Assembly: GCA_003254885.1 (NCBI GenBank)
Contig: QANT01009226.1
Coordinates: 20,964-84,963 of the forward strand
Reading direction: 5' to 3'
Origin: Purshia tridentata
Lineage: Eukaryota; Streptophyta; Magnoliopsida; Rosales; Rosaceae
Length of the DNA stretch: 64,000 nt
Position numbers and translations under genes: made by a program. The notes beneath the pieces are model-generated. The model was not told where the DNA came from. It did not search any database and saw nothing but the letters and a program-made list of their open reading frames with translations. This document shows, one piece after another, positions 51,772-63,547 of the stretch. Numbering within the stretch: position 1 is the first letter of the stretch; every line of letters begins with the position of its first letter.

Positions 51772-54700
51772 TTATTCAGCTTTCCCTTTCCGATTCATCA
51801 AGTCATGGTAATATAGAAGCAGACACATAGGTTGGCCGAGAATGCAAAAAATGAACCAGAAGATCATATTTCCAACCTGCAATAAGATACGAAAAAGGAA
51901 TCAAATGAGATAATAATGATATTAAAGAAATTGAAATGATAAAAAGTTGGATAGAAATTCAAGTATGCCTCATGTGGTAAATAGAACTGGTAAACAAGCG
52001 CAGTGGATAACAAAAAAGTCGTCCATGAAATTTTCTTAGAAAAACAAAATGATGACACCTGGTACACTTGACAACAAAGTGAGTAGGAAAAACTAAACTA
52101 GGATAAAAAAGTTCTAAAAACAGAGACATACCATCGAGCTTCTGAATTTATTTTGCAGGTAATTTGTGATCAAGACCAGTGGTACCTGCAACAAAACCAC
52201 CTCAATAAAAAGGGATTGAAAAAACAAAAAAGCATTATTATCATGTCATTCCTATTTTTGCACACAAGTGCAAACCTGAATGCAAATTAAATTTTTATTT
52301 TTTCTGGGGGAGGGGAGAATCTGGAGTTCCTAATAGAATATAGGAGTGATACTCCAAAAAGGCCATATATCTAAAGTAAACAGAGTCACGGAAATTAAAA
52401 ATGTCTTTACCTGAAGCATAATTCCAATAAAAGCCCAGAGCTTGAATATGTGGCAAGGAACAGCAATACATAGCTGTAGATGAATCAAACAATTTCATGG
52501 CAGTGTAAGTAGTTCAGTGTATAACCTATAGGGAACTAGAAGGTAGTAAAAACGCAGACATCCAGAGGACAAGCAAGGGCAGTGAACTACGGAAAAACTC
52601 AATATCGAAACAAGACAAGAATTCAGATTTGAGTAAGACCTAAGGAGGAAAATTTTCAATTGACCCTTAGATGATGTTTCAGTTGTTTGCATTCCTGATT
52701 ACCATGGGGAGGCTCTAGGTCCAACATTTATATATTGTCATGCTCAAATGTTATCATTTATTTTCCCAAATCAAATGTTATAGATCATATTGCAATAACC
52801 TAGGGGCCCATTTGGGATGAGTGATTTCAAATCTAGAGATTTAATTAACATTATGTCGTTAAATCAATTGTTATAATCCATATTTACCTATATTTGAATT
52901 ACAAGGAAAAGAAGAAAACACATGGATTTCAAATGATTCCTTGTATATAGTTATTTCAAATCCAATGCAGAATAGTATATAGTTATTGATATGCATTCTA
53001 TAATTTACTTATTGTAAAATCCATATCATTCATCCGAAGGACCCTAGAGGTATTCTACCCATGTCCTGGCATCCAGGATTCATTCTTATTACATGGGTAT
53101 TCTACCCAGATCACAGTACCAGGATTGTTTGATCATCAAGACCATCCAATAAAAACAACGGGATTAACATTGCACTTCAGATTTTGTTCGTCTAAACTAC
53201 TACATAAAGCAAATTACCAACTACACACATACCTAGGGTATGTGTAAATAGCTAAATCTTAATTGGATACAAAGATCCATGCATTACTTATATTTGATGA
53301 AATGGCTCTCAGTCATTCTTTCAGTTTCGTTTCCTACTAAGGCATCCATAAAATCATGATACTGTGTCAATTTCCAAATTCCACTCTCCACCAACACTAG
53401 CACTCCAAAGAGTGAAAATGCTTAATCTCATTCGGAACTGCAAAGAACAATAGCAAAACCACTGCTTCTAAACGAACTCGCACAGTGATCAACTACTATG
53501 ATGAAGTAAGGAGTGATAAAAAAAAGAGTCAACATCATGAGTGAGAGGATAAGATAACAACATAAACTGAGTGTACCTCATGAAATACAGCAGATACCAG
53601 GAAGGCAATTACAATGGCAACTCCCTGAATTGAAAGCCGAAAAAAAAAAGAGCAAATTTATTTAGAACTTCCAAAACAAAACAAAAATTATAAATTCATC
53701 AAGCATCAGTTAAGATTAAAATAAAGAGAAATTGGTTACCTTTGGTATTCCATGCCGTAGGCATGGAAAATAGATATGGCGAACCATCCATTTATGAACA
53801 GGCTGAAATGAATACACCCAATCAGTATTACACTTCCACTATATGATTAACATAAATGAGGATTTACAAGACCACAAGTGCAATTAGGCCTTGCTGGCCC
53901 TTTTGAGGCTTATAACCTTTACAGCTTGGCCAAAGAAAAAAAACCTTTACAGAAGGCAGACAATGGTAATACACCTAATACACCTATACTTTGAAATAAA
54001 TTGGAATTAAACATGTATATGCATTAAGAACCAAACTATTACAGTCCCATTAGCAACCAAGATACATAATGAATATCAAATAGAAACCAAAATGAAAACT
54101 ATTATCATCTTAGATCAGCAACCAGTAGGCTCAAAGCAATAACATATCTCATAATAATGTACATACATGGAAAAAAGGTAACAAAACAACTGAATTAGAG
54201 TCAAGAAACATACCATATTCCACATTCTCCAATACTGATGACAGCCACGAAACCAGAAGAGCCATACAGCAAAAGTACACAGTCAAAAAATTCACTTCAG
54301 AAAAGAACTGTAAGAGCACAAGCTAATAATACATTACATACGGCATAAAACCTACCTCCTCGACTGTTTGTGCATTCCACCAATCTTTATAGAACTCTCG
54401 ATCACCAAAACAAAGCAGCTCAGCTAGAATGTTTAACCTATATTTTCAACACTTACGTAAGCTTAAGGTTTCCGAAAAATGAAGTAACATGAAGGTGTAC
54501 TACTTAATATGACAAGTATTATAGATAAGCCATTGAGAAATTGGGAAGGCAGGGGGGTGGGGGGAGAGCAGGAACTACTGAAGCAAAAAATGCAGACGTA
54601 CCAGAGGTGGAAAAAGCAGTAGAACATGCATAGCCACACATATAAATTAGGAACTGAAAGCTTCAGAACCCTCTCTATGGCGTATAAAAGGTCCCCCTTC

Positions 54701-57690
54701 AAAGGATGTTGTGAATTCTTGACAATAGGATTAATGTACTGTGCAGAATATACAAATGTCAGAATTCCGCAATAATCAAAAGGAAACAAAATGGCATTAA
54801 ATCTAGTTGAAACAACAAAAGTAGACTTACTTGTTCTACTATAAACCCCATCACTCCAGTAAAAATTATCAACTTCACAAGTTGACGAAACACCCAGCCC
54901 TTTCGAACAGATGCTGTACGAGGGTAACTAGTCTGTAATGACAATGAGAAATAAGATGATTAAAGCATCAGAACTTGTATACTAGCACGTTCTGAATAGG
55001 ATTAACGGATACAAAGCCCTAGGTTAATTTCTGAAAGAAAAGTGCAATTACCTGGTAACATAATGTTGGAGCAACCATGAAGTACGCCAAACTTTTAATG
55101 CTAATATCCGTATTCAGAGAACTTGGCACAGTATCCCCCTGGCATCAGACAAGAACTTACATGAATTCAAGAACAATCATTCATAAAAAAATTTTAAAAA
55201 AAGCGGGAAAATTTCTATGAAGAAAGAGAGCATCAGTTGGTTTATTATTTTTTTATTATTGACTTCCTTCAATCTTTATATTTCAATTAAAGGGGGGAAG
55301 GAAATCTCATTGTTAATTGAGAACCTTCTGTGTTTTGTCTCTTATTAAAAAAAAATATATTATTTTTTTTAAAAAAAAACTTCTGAAGAAATTTTATTGG
55401 AAAGTTACTGCTACCTTATCAACAGATTTGTCAAGCGCTCTCAAATCATAGTTTGTATGCACATAAGAAACGAGTTTTAACCACACAATGCAGGCAAAGA
55501 GCATCAACGTAACACCAGATAGAACGGCAGAATCACACCTGCAAAAATTAAAGCCACTGATTCAACAAAGCATCTTCACTAATACCACATAATAGCCAAT
55601 TCAAATAAGTTAAATCCAACAACAGCCACTACTATAAAAGTTAATAGGAATGTTCCAAGAATCTTTCGCACAGTACCACAAGATCCTTCCAATCCATAGA
55701 GAATTTCAATTTAGCACCCATCCCTTCAATGAAGTTTCTAAGACCTCAACAGAAACAAGCCTCGTTCTAGTATGACTAAAACATATATTCTAGCTAAGAA
55801 AAAATGCACATCTAATAGAGACAGAACAAAACCTAAATCCTCCTTTCAGTCTATGTGACAGATGTACCTAAATATGAAAATGCAAATAAAGGAAAGCTAT
55901 TATTAACAAGTTTAAACTGACCTGAGAATCACAAAAACTGGATACAAAATTGTAGTTGTGGTAATGATTATATGAAGAGAGACAACGGCCTGCAACGTCA
56001 ACCAGGGAATTAATATTTCAGAGTTAAAAAGTACAGCATAGGCTGCATAGAATATATTGCTTGAACTTAACCGAAACTCTACTATGAAGTATACTCCTTT
56101 GTAACAGCGAGAGGGACAGAGAGAGAGAGAGTGTGGTTTTTTTTTGGGGGGATGGTGTAAAAAAATTACCCAAACGGTTATGAGAACCTACTATTGCGAA
56201 GAAGTACAAAATAAAATACTCACAGGTTCAGATATACACTTTTGTTGTGCTAACTTCTCTACTACAAAGGCAGCAAGTGGGAAGATAGGAAGAGTAAGGC
56301 TGCAAGTGAGCAAGCAACGAGCAGAATAAATCACCCGCCAATTATAATTTGAACTAAGCAAAATGAACATGATAATGACAAATTCATCCATGCTTTAATC
56401 AAATAGAGCATCAAAGCATAATAAAGAAAACATTACCAACACATAAGAAGGGGCCAATCTCGCAATGATCTTGAACTAAACCAAAAACCAGTTCTAATTA
56501 ACCAACCATACTGCAACAATAAAAACAATAAGACATCAAAATAATTGACTCTAAAACAACAATTTACAAAAGGAACAACAAGGCATGGGGACAACAACCG
56601 GCAAAAATTAATCAAAAAACAAAGTAATAGGTATTTGGCAAACCTTCATTAAATTCTCGATGATAAGCCTGCTGTTTACAGCAACAAGTACTACTATACA
56701 CAAGTTGAAGAGACCTGCATGGCTCTAACCAAAAAGATAAAAAAGGAAAACTAAATAAGCATCACAATCTAAACACAAATCAATGCTAAAAAACAAGAAC
56801 TTGTTGCTCAGAAAACACATTTTCATTACTGAGTTACTTGAACTAAAGAAACCAACAACTCTGATCAAAATTCAAAAAAAAAAATCAGAATTTTCAATAG
56901 CATTTCACAATTATACTGTGTACTGTGTGAGATTAAATAAATCACTATATGCAGGTTGAAGAGACCTTGATGGCTCTGTTAAAACAAAAATCGACAACAA
57001 AAAGTAAACTAGCAATTAGCATCGCACACTTTAAACACAACTCAAAGCTAACAGACAAGAATTTGTTGCTTGGCAAACACATTTTCATTATGAGTTACTT
57101 GAACTAAATAAACAAATAACTTTGATTAAAAAATTTCAAAATATAATAAAAAGTTCCAGAATTTTCGAGAGCACTTAAAAATTCTAGCTTGTGAGATGAA
57201 ATAAATTGGTTTCATTGATTTATAACAAGAAATTGAAGTGAAATTAAGCTAAATAAGGCTTAATTACCTGTCTGAAGATGGCGTCAGAGCTAAGCGGGCT
57301 CTCTTTGACTCTCCGATGAGCTGGAACGGAAGGCCGATACGCGTATTTCACAGACGAAATATCGCCGGCAGTTCCTTTCTTCTCTTCGACGGCGGCATTG
57401 ACCGATTCGGCAGGAGCTCCAGTGCCTCCAATCCGACCGTTGTCGTTCTCGAAGCTCTTGGCGACCACCAGGTCATGACTGCACGATTCTCTGACCAAAT
57501 CTTTCAAAAAATTTCGGTTGCCATAGCCGGCGTCCTCCTCGTTGGTCTTGAAATCCGAATCCAGTTCGTCTCTCGCTGAGGCGGTGGCGCTCAGTCTCCG
57601 TCGGAGCGTGTTGTTGAGATCTGAGTCGGTGCGAGGGGTCGTGGTGGTGCCTGCGACGCTTACGCTCTGAGGCGAATCTGAAATCGCCAT
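51772..57690 (-). CDS. DGAT1: Diacylglycerol O-acyltransferase 1 (DGAT1)
   Basis: Sixteen exons in coding order: 57690-57268, 56724-56644, 56510-56437, 56299-56224, 55989-55922, 55538-55415, 55138-55052, 54932-54831, 54738-54602, 54437-54356, 54234-54214, 53802-53740, 53624-53577, 52473-52411, 52185-52132 and 51876-51772. They give 535 residues; sixteen exons is also the Arabidopsis DGAT1 structure. The enzyme, an ER membrane MBOAT, joins diacylglycerol and acyl-CoA to make triacylglycerol, the last step of oil synthesis. The first ~140 residues are soluble, with LRRRLSA and [20 protein letters not shown]. Multiple membrane helices follow. Family motifs are [20 protein letters not shown] (about 404-423) and VSAVFHE with the catalytic His461. 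The C-terminus ends [13 protein letters not shown]. Exon 11 is a 21-nt micro-exon (YWRMWNM). Intron 1 has a 251-bp tandem duplication that copied the start of exon 2. Confidence 0.96.
52801..53047. mobile_element. Probable degenerate MITE in DGAT1 intron 13
   Basis: The left end TAGGGGCCCATTTGGGATGA faces an imperfect inverted copy ending near 53047 (CATCCGAAGGACCCTAG). A GGGCCCRTTTGG start is common in plant DNA-transposon MITEs. The interior is AT-rich and non-coding. I could not define a clean target duplication, so family and exact borders are uncertain. Confidence 0.4.
56692..57200. repeat. 251-bp tandem duplication spanning DGAT1 exon 2 and intron 1
   Basis: Unit A (about 56692-56942) contains the first ~33 nt of exon 2 plus adjoining intron. 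Unit B (about 56943-57200) is a diverged copy wholly inside intron 1. Shared words include GTTGAAGAGACC (56704 and 56955), AACACATTTTCATTA and GAGTTACTTGAACTAAA. On the coding strand unit B still reads AACAG then SH-GLFNL-IV, a decayed copy of the exon start without its donor. Confidence 0.85.
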
Positions 57691-59307
57691 GAAAGAGCCA
57701 CCAATATAGATGATATAAATCAAAATAGCTTTGTATATGTGAATGAAGGAGAAAGAGATAGAAAGATGAAGAAAGAGCGAGATTTATATAGAAAGTTAAA
57801 CAGAGCGCGATTTATTTAGAAAGTTAAACAGAGGGAGAGAGAGTGAGGCGAATTTTTTCGGAGTTTAATTATGGTGTAGAGTCTAGAGAGTCATGCACAG
57901 AGAGAGAGAGGGAGAGATTTGAAATGATCGAATAAAGATAAAAGAAGCTGAGCAGAGCAGAAGGGGTGGGAAATTTCGCGAAGTGGCGGTGAATGAGTGG
58001 AAAAGCTGAGCGGTCTTTATATAAAAGGCGACAAACAAGAGACTGAGGAGAGAGAGAGAGAGAGAGAGAGAGATGGTGATTCCCTTTCCGGTATGATGAT
58101 GATGTAAGCGATGGCGGTAGGAGTCAAAGCGACAACGAAACGTGTTTACAAAATTCGAAGTCAGCCGCTTGAAGGTGGCGTTCGTTCGTTCCTTGGAGTT
58201 AGAGACTGAGAGAGTAGAGAGGAGGGGACGACGCTGCAGTGCACACCTGGCACTCCCTTCCCTCCCGGCACAGTGGCACCCCCCTAAAAAACCATTAATT
58301 AATCTTATTTAAATGTCCAATACCTTCAAAGGCTTCAATATTCTAATTCCAGCAATGCTTGCTAGGTCCGTAGAACGTTAATATGGGACACATTTTTGGA
58401 CCCCTAAACAATTCTGTTCTAATTAACTAAGCTAGCTAGCATCATCACTTAAGCTTGCTCACTCTTGGCAGTTGGTACCCCTATATTTAGTTTACATGTC
58501 AAACTCAACTAAAATTTAAAAACTGTCCCTAATGCTCTATGTTATATTGTCATCAACGTTCCAACGTTCCGACGTACCAACAAATTAAAATGCTTGTGGA
58601 TTTTGATTCCTTCATTATTGCATTCTGACTTCTTTCGTGTTGAAGCATAGTATTTATTATTCGTTTAATTACCCAATCAATTGGTTCTTTATGAGCCATT
58701 CCCGGGAGCATTGTTCTTTAATTACGTCACGCTAAGAATGATTATGTGAAAGAAGCTAGGCTAAATGAGTCAACAACGCGGTTCATAGAAGCCATTTAAG
58801 AGGCTGACCCGGGAAATTAGATGTTGACCCTATATATTAGTTATAATATTAACGGGGACCACGTCTCATAGGTCAGACTTAAATTGCATATGTGGGACGT
58901 TTGGGATTGGGACCAATAAAATATATCAAAATTAATGAACTCCACCTGACCGACAGACCAACAGTCTTAACTTAATTAACAATGAAACAAAACCGAAAGC
59001 ATCGAAATCCAAGTAAAACTAAAAAAAATACGTACATCAGAAATATTTTAGTAGCTAGCAAAATATGCAACAGTTGCCACCACACCAATTCAGGTAATGA
59101 TGGTGTTCACATTGCAAGTACTTGTACCGCTAACATAATCATTCCAACAAAACATGAATTGAAAAACTAGACCTATAAATATAAGAGAGAAGACACAAAA
59201 CGGTGGAGGTGGAGGTGGTGGCGGGGCTGAAAGGACCAAAAAAGAAACAACCGACAAACAACACTTACTAAGCAGAAACCAAATTTTCGGAGCAAGACAA
59301 AATCTCA
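57691..59307. other. DGAT1 leader and promoter; eIF4A 3' flank
   Basis: The leader is GA/CT-rich (57838-57845, 57899-57915, 58051-58073 on +). A TATA sequence lies at 58016-58027. A four-codon upstream frame (ATG ACT CTC TAG on minus) occupies 57883-57894. Beyond about 58250 the DNA is AT-rich with no exon until the eIF4A stop at 59308. A GGTGGAGGTGG tract sits at about 59203-59225 in the eIF4A 3' UTR. Confidence 0.6.
58016..58027 (-). promoter_or_regulatory. Probable TATA box of DGAT1
   Basis: On the coding strand this reads CTTTTATATAAA, about 330 bp upstream of the ATG. Expected start sites fall near 57985, giving a leader of about 300 nt with a four-codon upstream ORF at 57894-57883. Confidence 0.5.
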
Positions 59308-61363
59308 TCAGAGGAGATCAGCAACATTCGATGGCAGCTCCTCCACTACCACATTGTAGAACTTCTGGATATCAAACAGCATCCTCTCATCATCCTTGGT
59401 AACAAAGTTGATGGCAACACCCTTCCTACCAAATCGTCCACTACGTCCAATACGATGGAGATAGTTCTCTGGCTGGGTAGGGAGATCATAGTTAATAACA
59501 AGGGAAACTTGCTGTACATCAATACCACGAGCCAAAAGATCGGTGGTGATCAAGACACGAGACGATCCAGAACGGAATTCCCGCATGATGATGTCTCTGG
59601 TGTTCTGGTCCATGTCTCCATGGGTGGCTGAAACTGTATGGTCTCGGCTTCGCATTTTATCAGTCAACCAATCCACCTTGCGTCGAGTATTCACAAAAAT
59701 AACACTCTGGGTAATGGCCAAGGTTTCATACAGATCGCAGAGAGTATCAAGCTTCCATTCCTCCTTGTCAACATTAACATAAAACTGTTTTATACCCTCC
59801 AGGGTGAGTTCATCACGCTTCACAAGAATCCTCACAGGTTTGTTCATAAACTTCCTTGTGATCTCAAGGGCCTCAGGGGGCATTGTGGCAGAAAATACAC
59901 CAACTTGAATCTTTGATGGCAGAAGCTGGAAAATATCATAAATCTGGAAGAAAACAATATATATTAGATAGAGTTTTGATTAAAAAATTGTAATGCTTTC
60001 AAAGAACCAAGAAGACTGGAAACCCATATCACCAAGCTGTCCGAGCCATATTATGAAAAAACCCAACATATGTAAGTAGAAACATGATTATATTGTCCTT
60101 GGTTCAGTCAGAATACAATCTTCAAGCAGGGGGGAAATGTTATCTTCTCTAAAAACTCAGCAGACCTTTAGTTACTGTAACCAACTACACCAATGATATT
60201 ACATTAAAAAAAATTACCACAATACTCATATCATCCTACATGATTGATCCATGTATATTAGACTCCATTATTCAAACATAACGTCATTCTTCAGATGCAT
60301 TCACTAATTCAGTCATAAAACAAGCAGACACATAAATATGAATAAAATGGCTTGAAAACTGACCTGATCCTTGAAACCACGAGAAAGCATTTCATCAGCC
60401 TCATCCAAAACAAACATTTTGATGTGATCAGGTCGGAGTGACTGTCTTCTTAGCATGTCAAAAACACGCCCAGGAGTGCCAACCACAGCATGAACCCCAA
60501 CTGACAGAATGCGTTGGTCTTCACGAACACTGGTTCCACCAACACAAGCATGTACCTTCACACCAAGATAGTCTCCAAGTGCCCTCATAACCTTCTCAAT
60601 CTGTTGAGCAAGCTCCCGAGTGGGTGCAAGGACCAGGGCCTGGCATTCCGTCAAACCATAGTCAAGTTGTTGAAGAATACCAGAACAGAAAGTCGCTGTT
60701 TTCCCAGTTCCAGATTGAGCCTGTTGAATCACATCAAGACCCTTGCAGAAGGGAACAATTCCCCTTTGCTGAATAGCTGAGGGTTTTTCGAAACCTGCAG
60801 AAGAAATTATACATACCGTAAGCATAAATGCCCCTCAGTAGACACGCACAACTTCACCAGTCTAGAGAAAAAAACACTGGGCAGTAGACACGCACAACTT
60901 CAAACAAACATCAACATACACAATATCATGATTCCTCTTCATATCGCAAAACAACATAACCTATTACACTGAGAGAGAAACAGAGAGCACTTTTTATACA
61001 TACCGTAAGCATAAATGCCCCTCAGTAGATTCTCTTGCAAACCCATTGCATCAAAACTATCATAAACTTCATCATATGATGTAAAGAACTCCTGTCCTTC
61101 AGTTGAAAGTCTGTAGCCGATAATTCACCAAACATGAGAAAAATAGTTAGCGCCATATTTGGATTTCCTATGACAAAGTTTAAACCAAAATAAAGAGAAG
61201 AAGAGAGCAAAAAGAAACATGCCAACACCCCCTCCATAAATTAGAGTGTTCAGACATCTAAACATGTAGTTCAAATGTAGAGAATGAGAAAAATTACTTA
61301 CACCTCAGTCATTTTGGAATCATACTGACGAGTGTCAAATTGTGATCCTTCAGGTGCTGCCAT
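59308..61363 (-). CDS. EIF4A: Translation initiation factor eIF4A (DEAD-box helicase)
   Basis: Four coding exons in order: 61363-61302, 61110-61004, 60794-60364 and 59943-59308. They give 411 residues, the normal eIF4A size. eIF4A is the ATP-dependent RNA helicase of the eIF4F cap-binding complex and unwinds 5' leaders for ribosome scanning. Motifs in order: Q motif [12 protein letters not shown] (57-68), motif I AQSGTGKT (82-89), [19 protein letters not shown] (187-190), SAT (218-220), [33 protein letters not shown] and [13 protein letters not shown]. The leader carries an intron, 61366-62166, just 2 nt before the ATG, as is common in highly expressed plant genes. Intron 2 contains a 36-bp copy of the exon 2 end and its donor. 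Confidence 0.97.
60807..61029. repeat. 36-bp direct repeat copying the eIF4A exon 2 donor
   Basis: Identical 36-bp copies at 60807-60842 (intron 2) and 60994-61029 (exon 2 end and real donor). A second 21-bp repeat, CAGTAGACACGCACAACTTC plus A, at 60836-60856 and 60882-60902, overlaps the first copy's end. Confidence 0.95.
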
Positions 61364-63143
61364 GGCTGCCAAAGTACAACAATAGTAAAAAGAAAAACAT
61401 CAACAAATCTTCCCAACCAGTACAGCTGGAAGTGAATATAAATCATTCAAAATTAATAAGGGTGTTCATACTAATCAGATATTACCATTAGTTCACCCCA
61501 CTAAAATCATACAGATATCGCCATTGTTTTACACTAATTAAATTATATAGTCACTCAAATTTCAGAATTATATGGTTGGCACAAGGAAACCCATTAACAA
61601 GTATTTGTCATTCTTCTCTCTAGGAGGGTTTACAAGATTCAAGTTAAAACAAAATTTCATATAGAAAAACAGTTTGTTTAGGACACCATAACAGCTGCAC
61701 TAACATAAACCACGCAGTAAGAATAACCAAAACATGAGCAATATTAGCTGCAATTATACAAAATTTTCAAAGATCGAAGGCATCAGAAAATGTTTGGTAA
61801 CGACATCAAAAAAATTATATCAAAATTTTGTTTATAAAATTTCATTGCCGTAATTTCTAAAACTAATTCTCAAATATGTAGAACAGAACTTTTCCATGGT
61901 CAATGAATATGAATATAACTCATACAATAGAACACAGAAGCGTATGCGTAATACAAATAAATGAAACATTATATTCAACAAAAACAAATCCACGAAAAGA
62001 AAACACACACCAAATCAACATCAACGAACAAAAGTCGATTCAGATTCCAACAATTTTTGTAAAATGAAAGAATCTTGAAAAAAACAAAAAACAAAAAGAA
62101 CCAGATCGCAGTAACCGTGCGAGTCAAAAAGATAGTAAATAAAGCGATAGGGTATGAGAGGAAGACCTGCAGATGATCGGTGAGAGAGCGAAAGCGAAGA
62201 GAGAGCTTTTGGTTTGTGTTTTGTGAGAGCTAGGGTTTCCCAAACTCCTCGGATCTAAGCCGCGGAGTTAAGGAATGTGCGAAAGAGAGAGACTTTTTTT
62301 GTGTTTGACAAACAAGTGAGTGCGAGTGAGGGTTGATTGTCTAGATTATCGAATAGGCGGTTCGAAGGGAGTGTGGTCTTCTAGTATCCTGATTCGTTTA
62401 AGACACGTGGTGGTCGATGGTTGGGGGGATTGGAATAGGAATGTAAAAATTACTGGGCTCTTCAAAGAAGGCCTGGACAAGGAACAAGAAGTTGGGCTTT
62501 AATCTGCATGTTTGATCAGTACACCTCGGCCCTCAGAAAATAGGAAATAAAATTTTCAATTTTATTCCTGATTTACTGGTCAGAAATTTATAAAGAAAAT
62601 TAAAAATACTTCCTGGATCGATAGATTCAATACTTTCTTTTAACTCTTTATCGATTTAATGAAATTCAATAAAAATTTATAGAATTTATAAAATCTACAA
62701 AAGTTTATAACCCTTTAAAATTCATTAAAATTTTAATTGAATACACCCGAACTTACAAAAAAAAATGAAGCCTGGCTTTTTTCTATTTTTGGATCAATAC
62801 TTCCTGTGGTAAAAAATTATAGGTTTTTATAGCTGGATGTACTAATAAATGTTTGAAGCCCCAAATTTTCCTCGTCAAATCCATTTAACAAAAGAAATTG
62901 TGGTTAAAAAAAAAAATGGTAAATAGGATTGAGAAACCTCCAATTACATTTACAACAAGGTTCAAGCCAAATTTACAGCTTCAGCAAACTTTGTGGAGTT
63001 ATCATCACATCCATGCTTCATATGGTTCTTACAAGGTTACCCACCAGAACGTTTCCAAAGCCCATGTAATTGGATGTTTACTATTGCAGGTTACTCTTCT
63101 TTCAAGCATACCATTAAAACTGCAAAAGAAAAGTGAACTCTGT
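61364..63143. other. eIF4A leader, leader intron and promoter; THO6 3' UTR
   Basis: The 5' UTR exon ends at 62167 (donor GTCTTC on minus) and the leader intron runs 61366-62166. A telo-box-like AAACCCTAG (coding strand) lies in the leader near 62229-62237. From about 62500 to 62880 the DNA is AT-rich. The stretch 62880-63143 is likely 3' UTR of the THO6-type gene. No further coding exon is supported. Confidence 0.6.
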
Positions 63144-63547
63144 TTAAACACATCGGCAGCCGAATGTGCATAAGTGGCTTCCAAACTGCGAAATAACATC
63201 CACCACACCTCCATAACCTCCTACTGCTGTAACCTGAACAAAACAATGGTTCAAATGCATGAGAAGTGAAAAAAGATTTCCATAACACCACTGTAACTAC
63301 TGCTGATAACTTAGCACCTACTAGTAAACCCAACAAAGTGAACAAGTTGGCAAGACCAATATTCTCAAAATAAAAGGCTTAAAATATTATTGACAAATAA
63401 AAAAGGGGAATGGAGTCAAGTTAAACAGACCCCAGATGCATGTAATGAGATGGAAAAGGCTGACTGAGGAGCGCATTGCATTTGTGAAAGAATCGCGCCA
63501 TTTATATCAAAACGGCAAAGTAGAGGCTCTGCTCCAACTGCTAGTAC
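63144..63547 (-). CDS. THO6: THO6/DWA1-type WD40 protein, last two exons (partial)
   Basis: Exons 63547-63431 and 63233-63144 encode the last 68 residues, ending VTAVGGYGGVVDVISQFGSH...RCV then TAA. The upstream part lies beyond the right edge. The first exon reads VLAVGAEPLLCRFDINGAIL, then SQMQCAPQSAFSISLHASG. WD40-like blades (FDINGAILSQ; VGGYGGVVDVIS) and the wording match the C-terminus of plant THO complex subunit 6 (DWA1) as I recall it. THO6 belongs to the THO/TREX mRNA-export complex, and Arabidopsis DWA1 also acts as a CUL4 substrate receptor in ABA signalling. Position supports the call: Arabidopsis DWA1 (At2g19430) is two genes from DGAT1. The final 450 bases of the window appear intronic. 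Confidence 0.72.

Noticed and set aside
59543-59916. Plus-strand frames opposite eIF4A exon 4
   Set aside because: Shadow of the helicase C-terminal domain on the minus strand.
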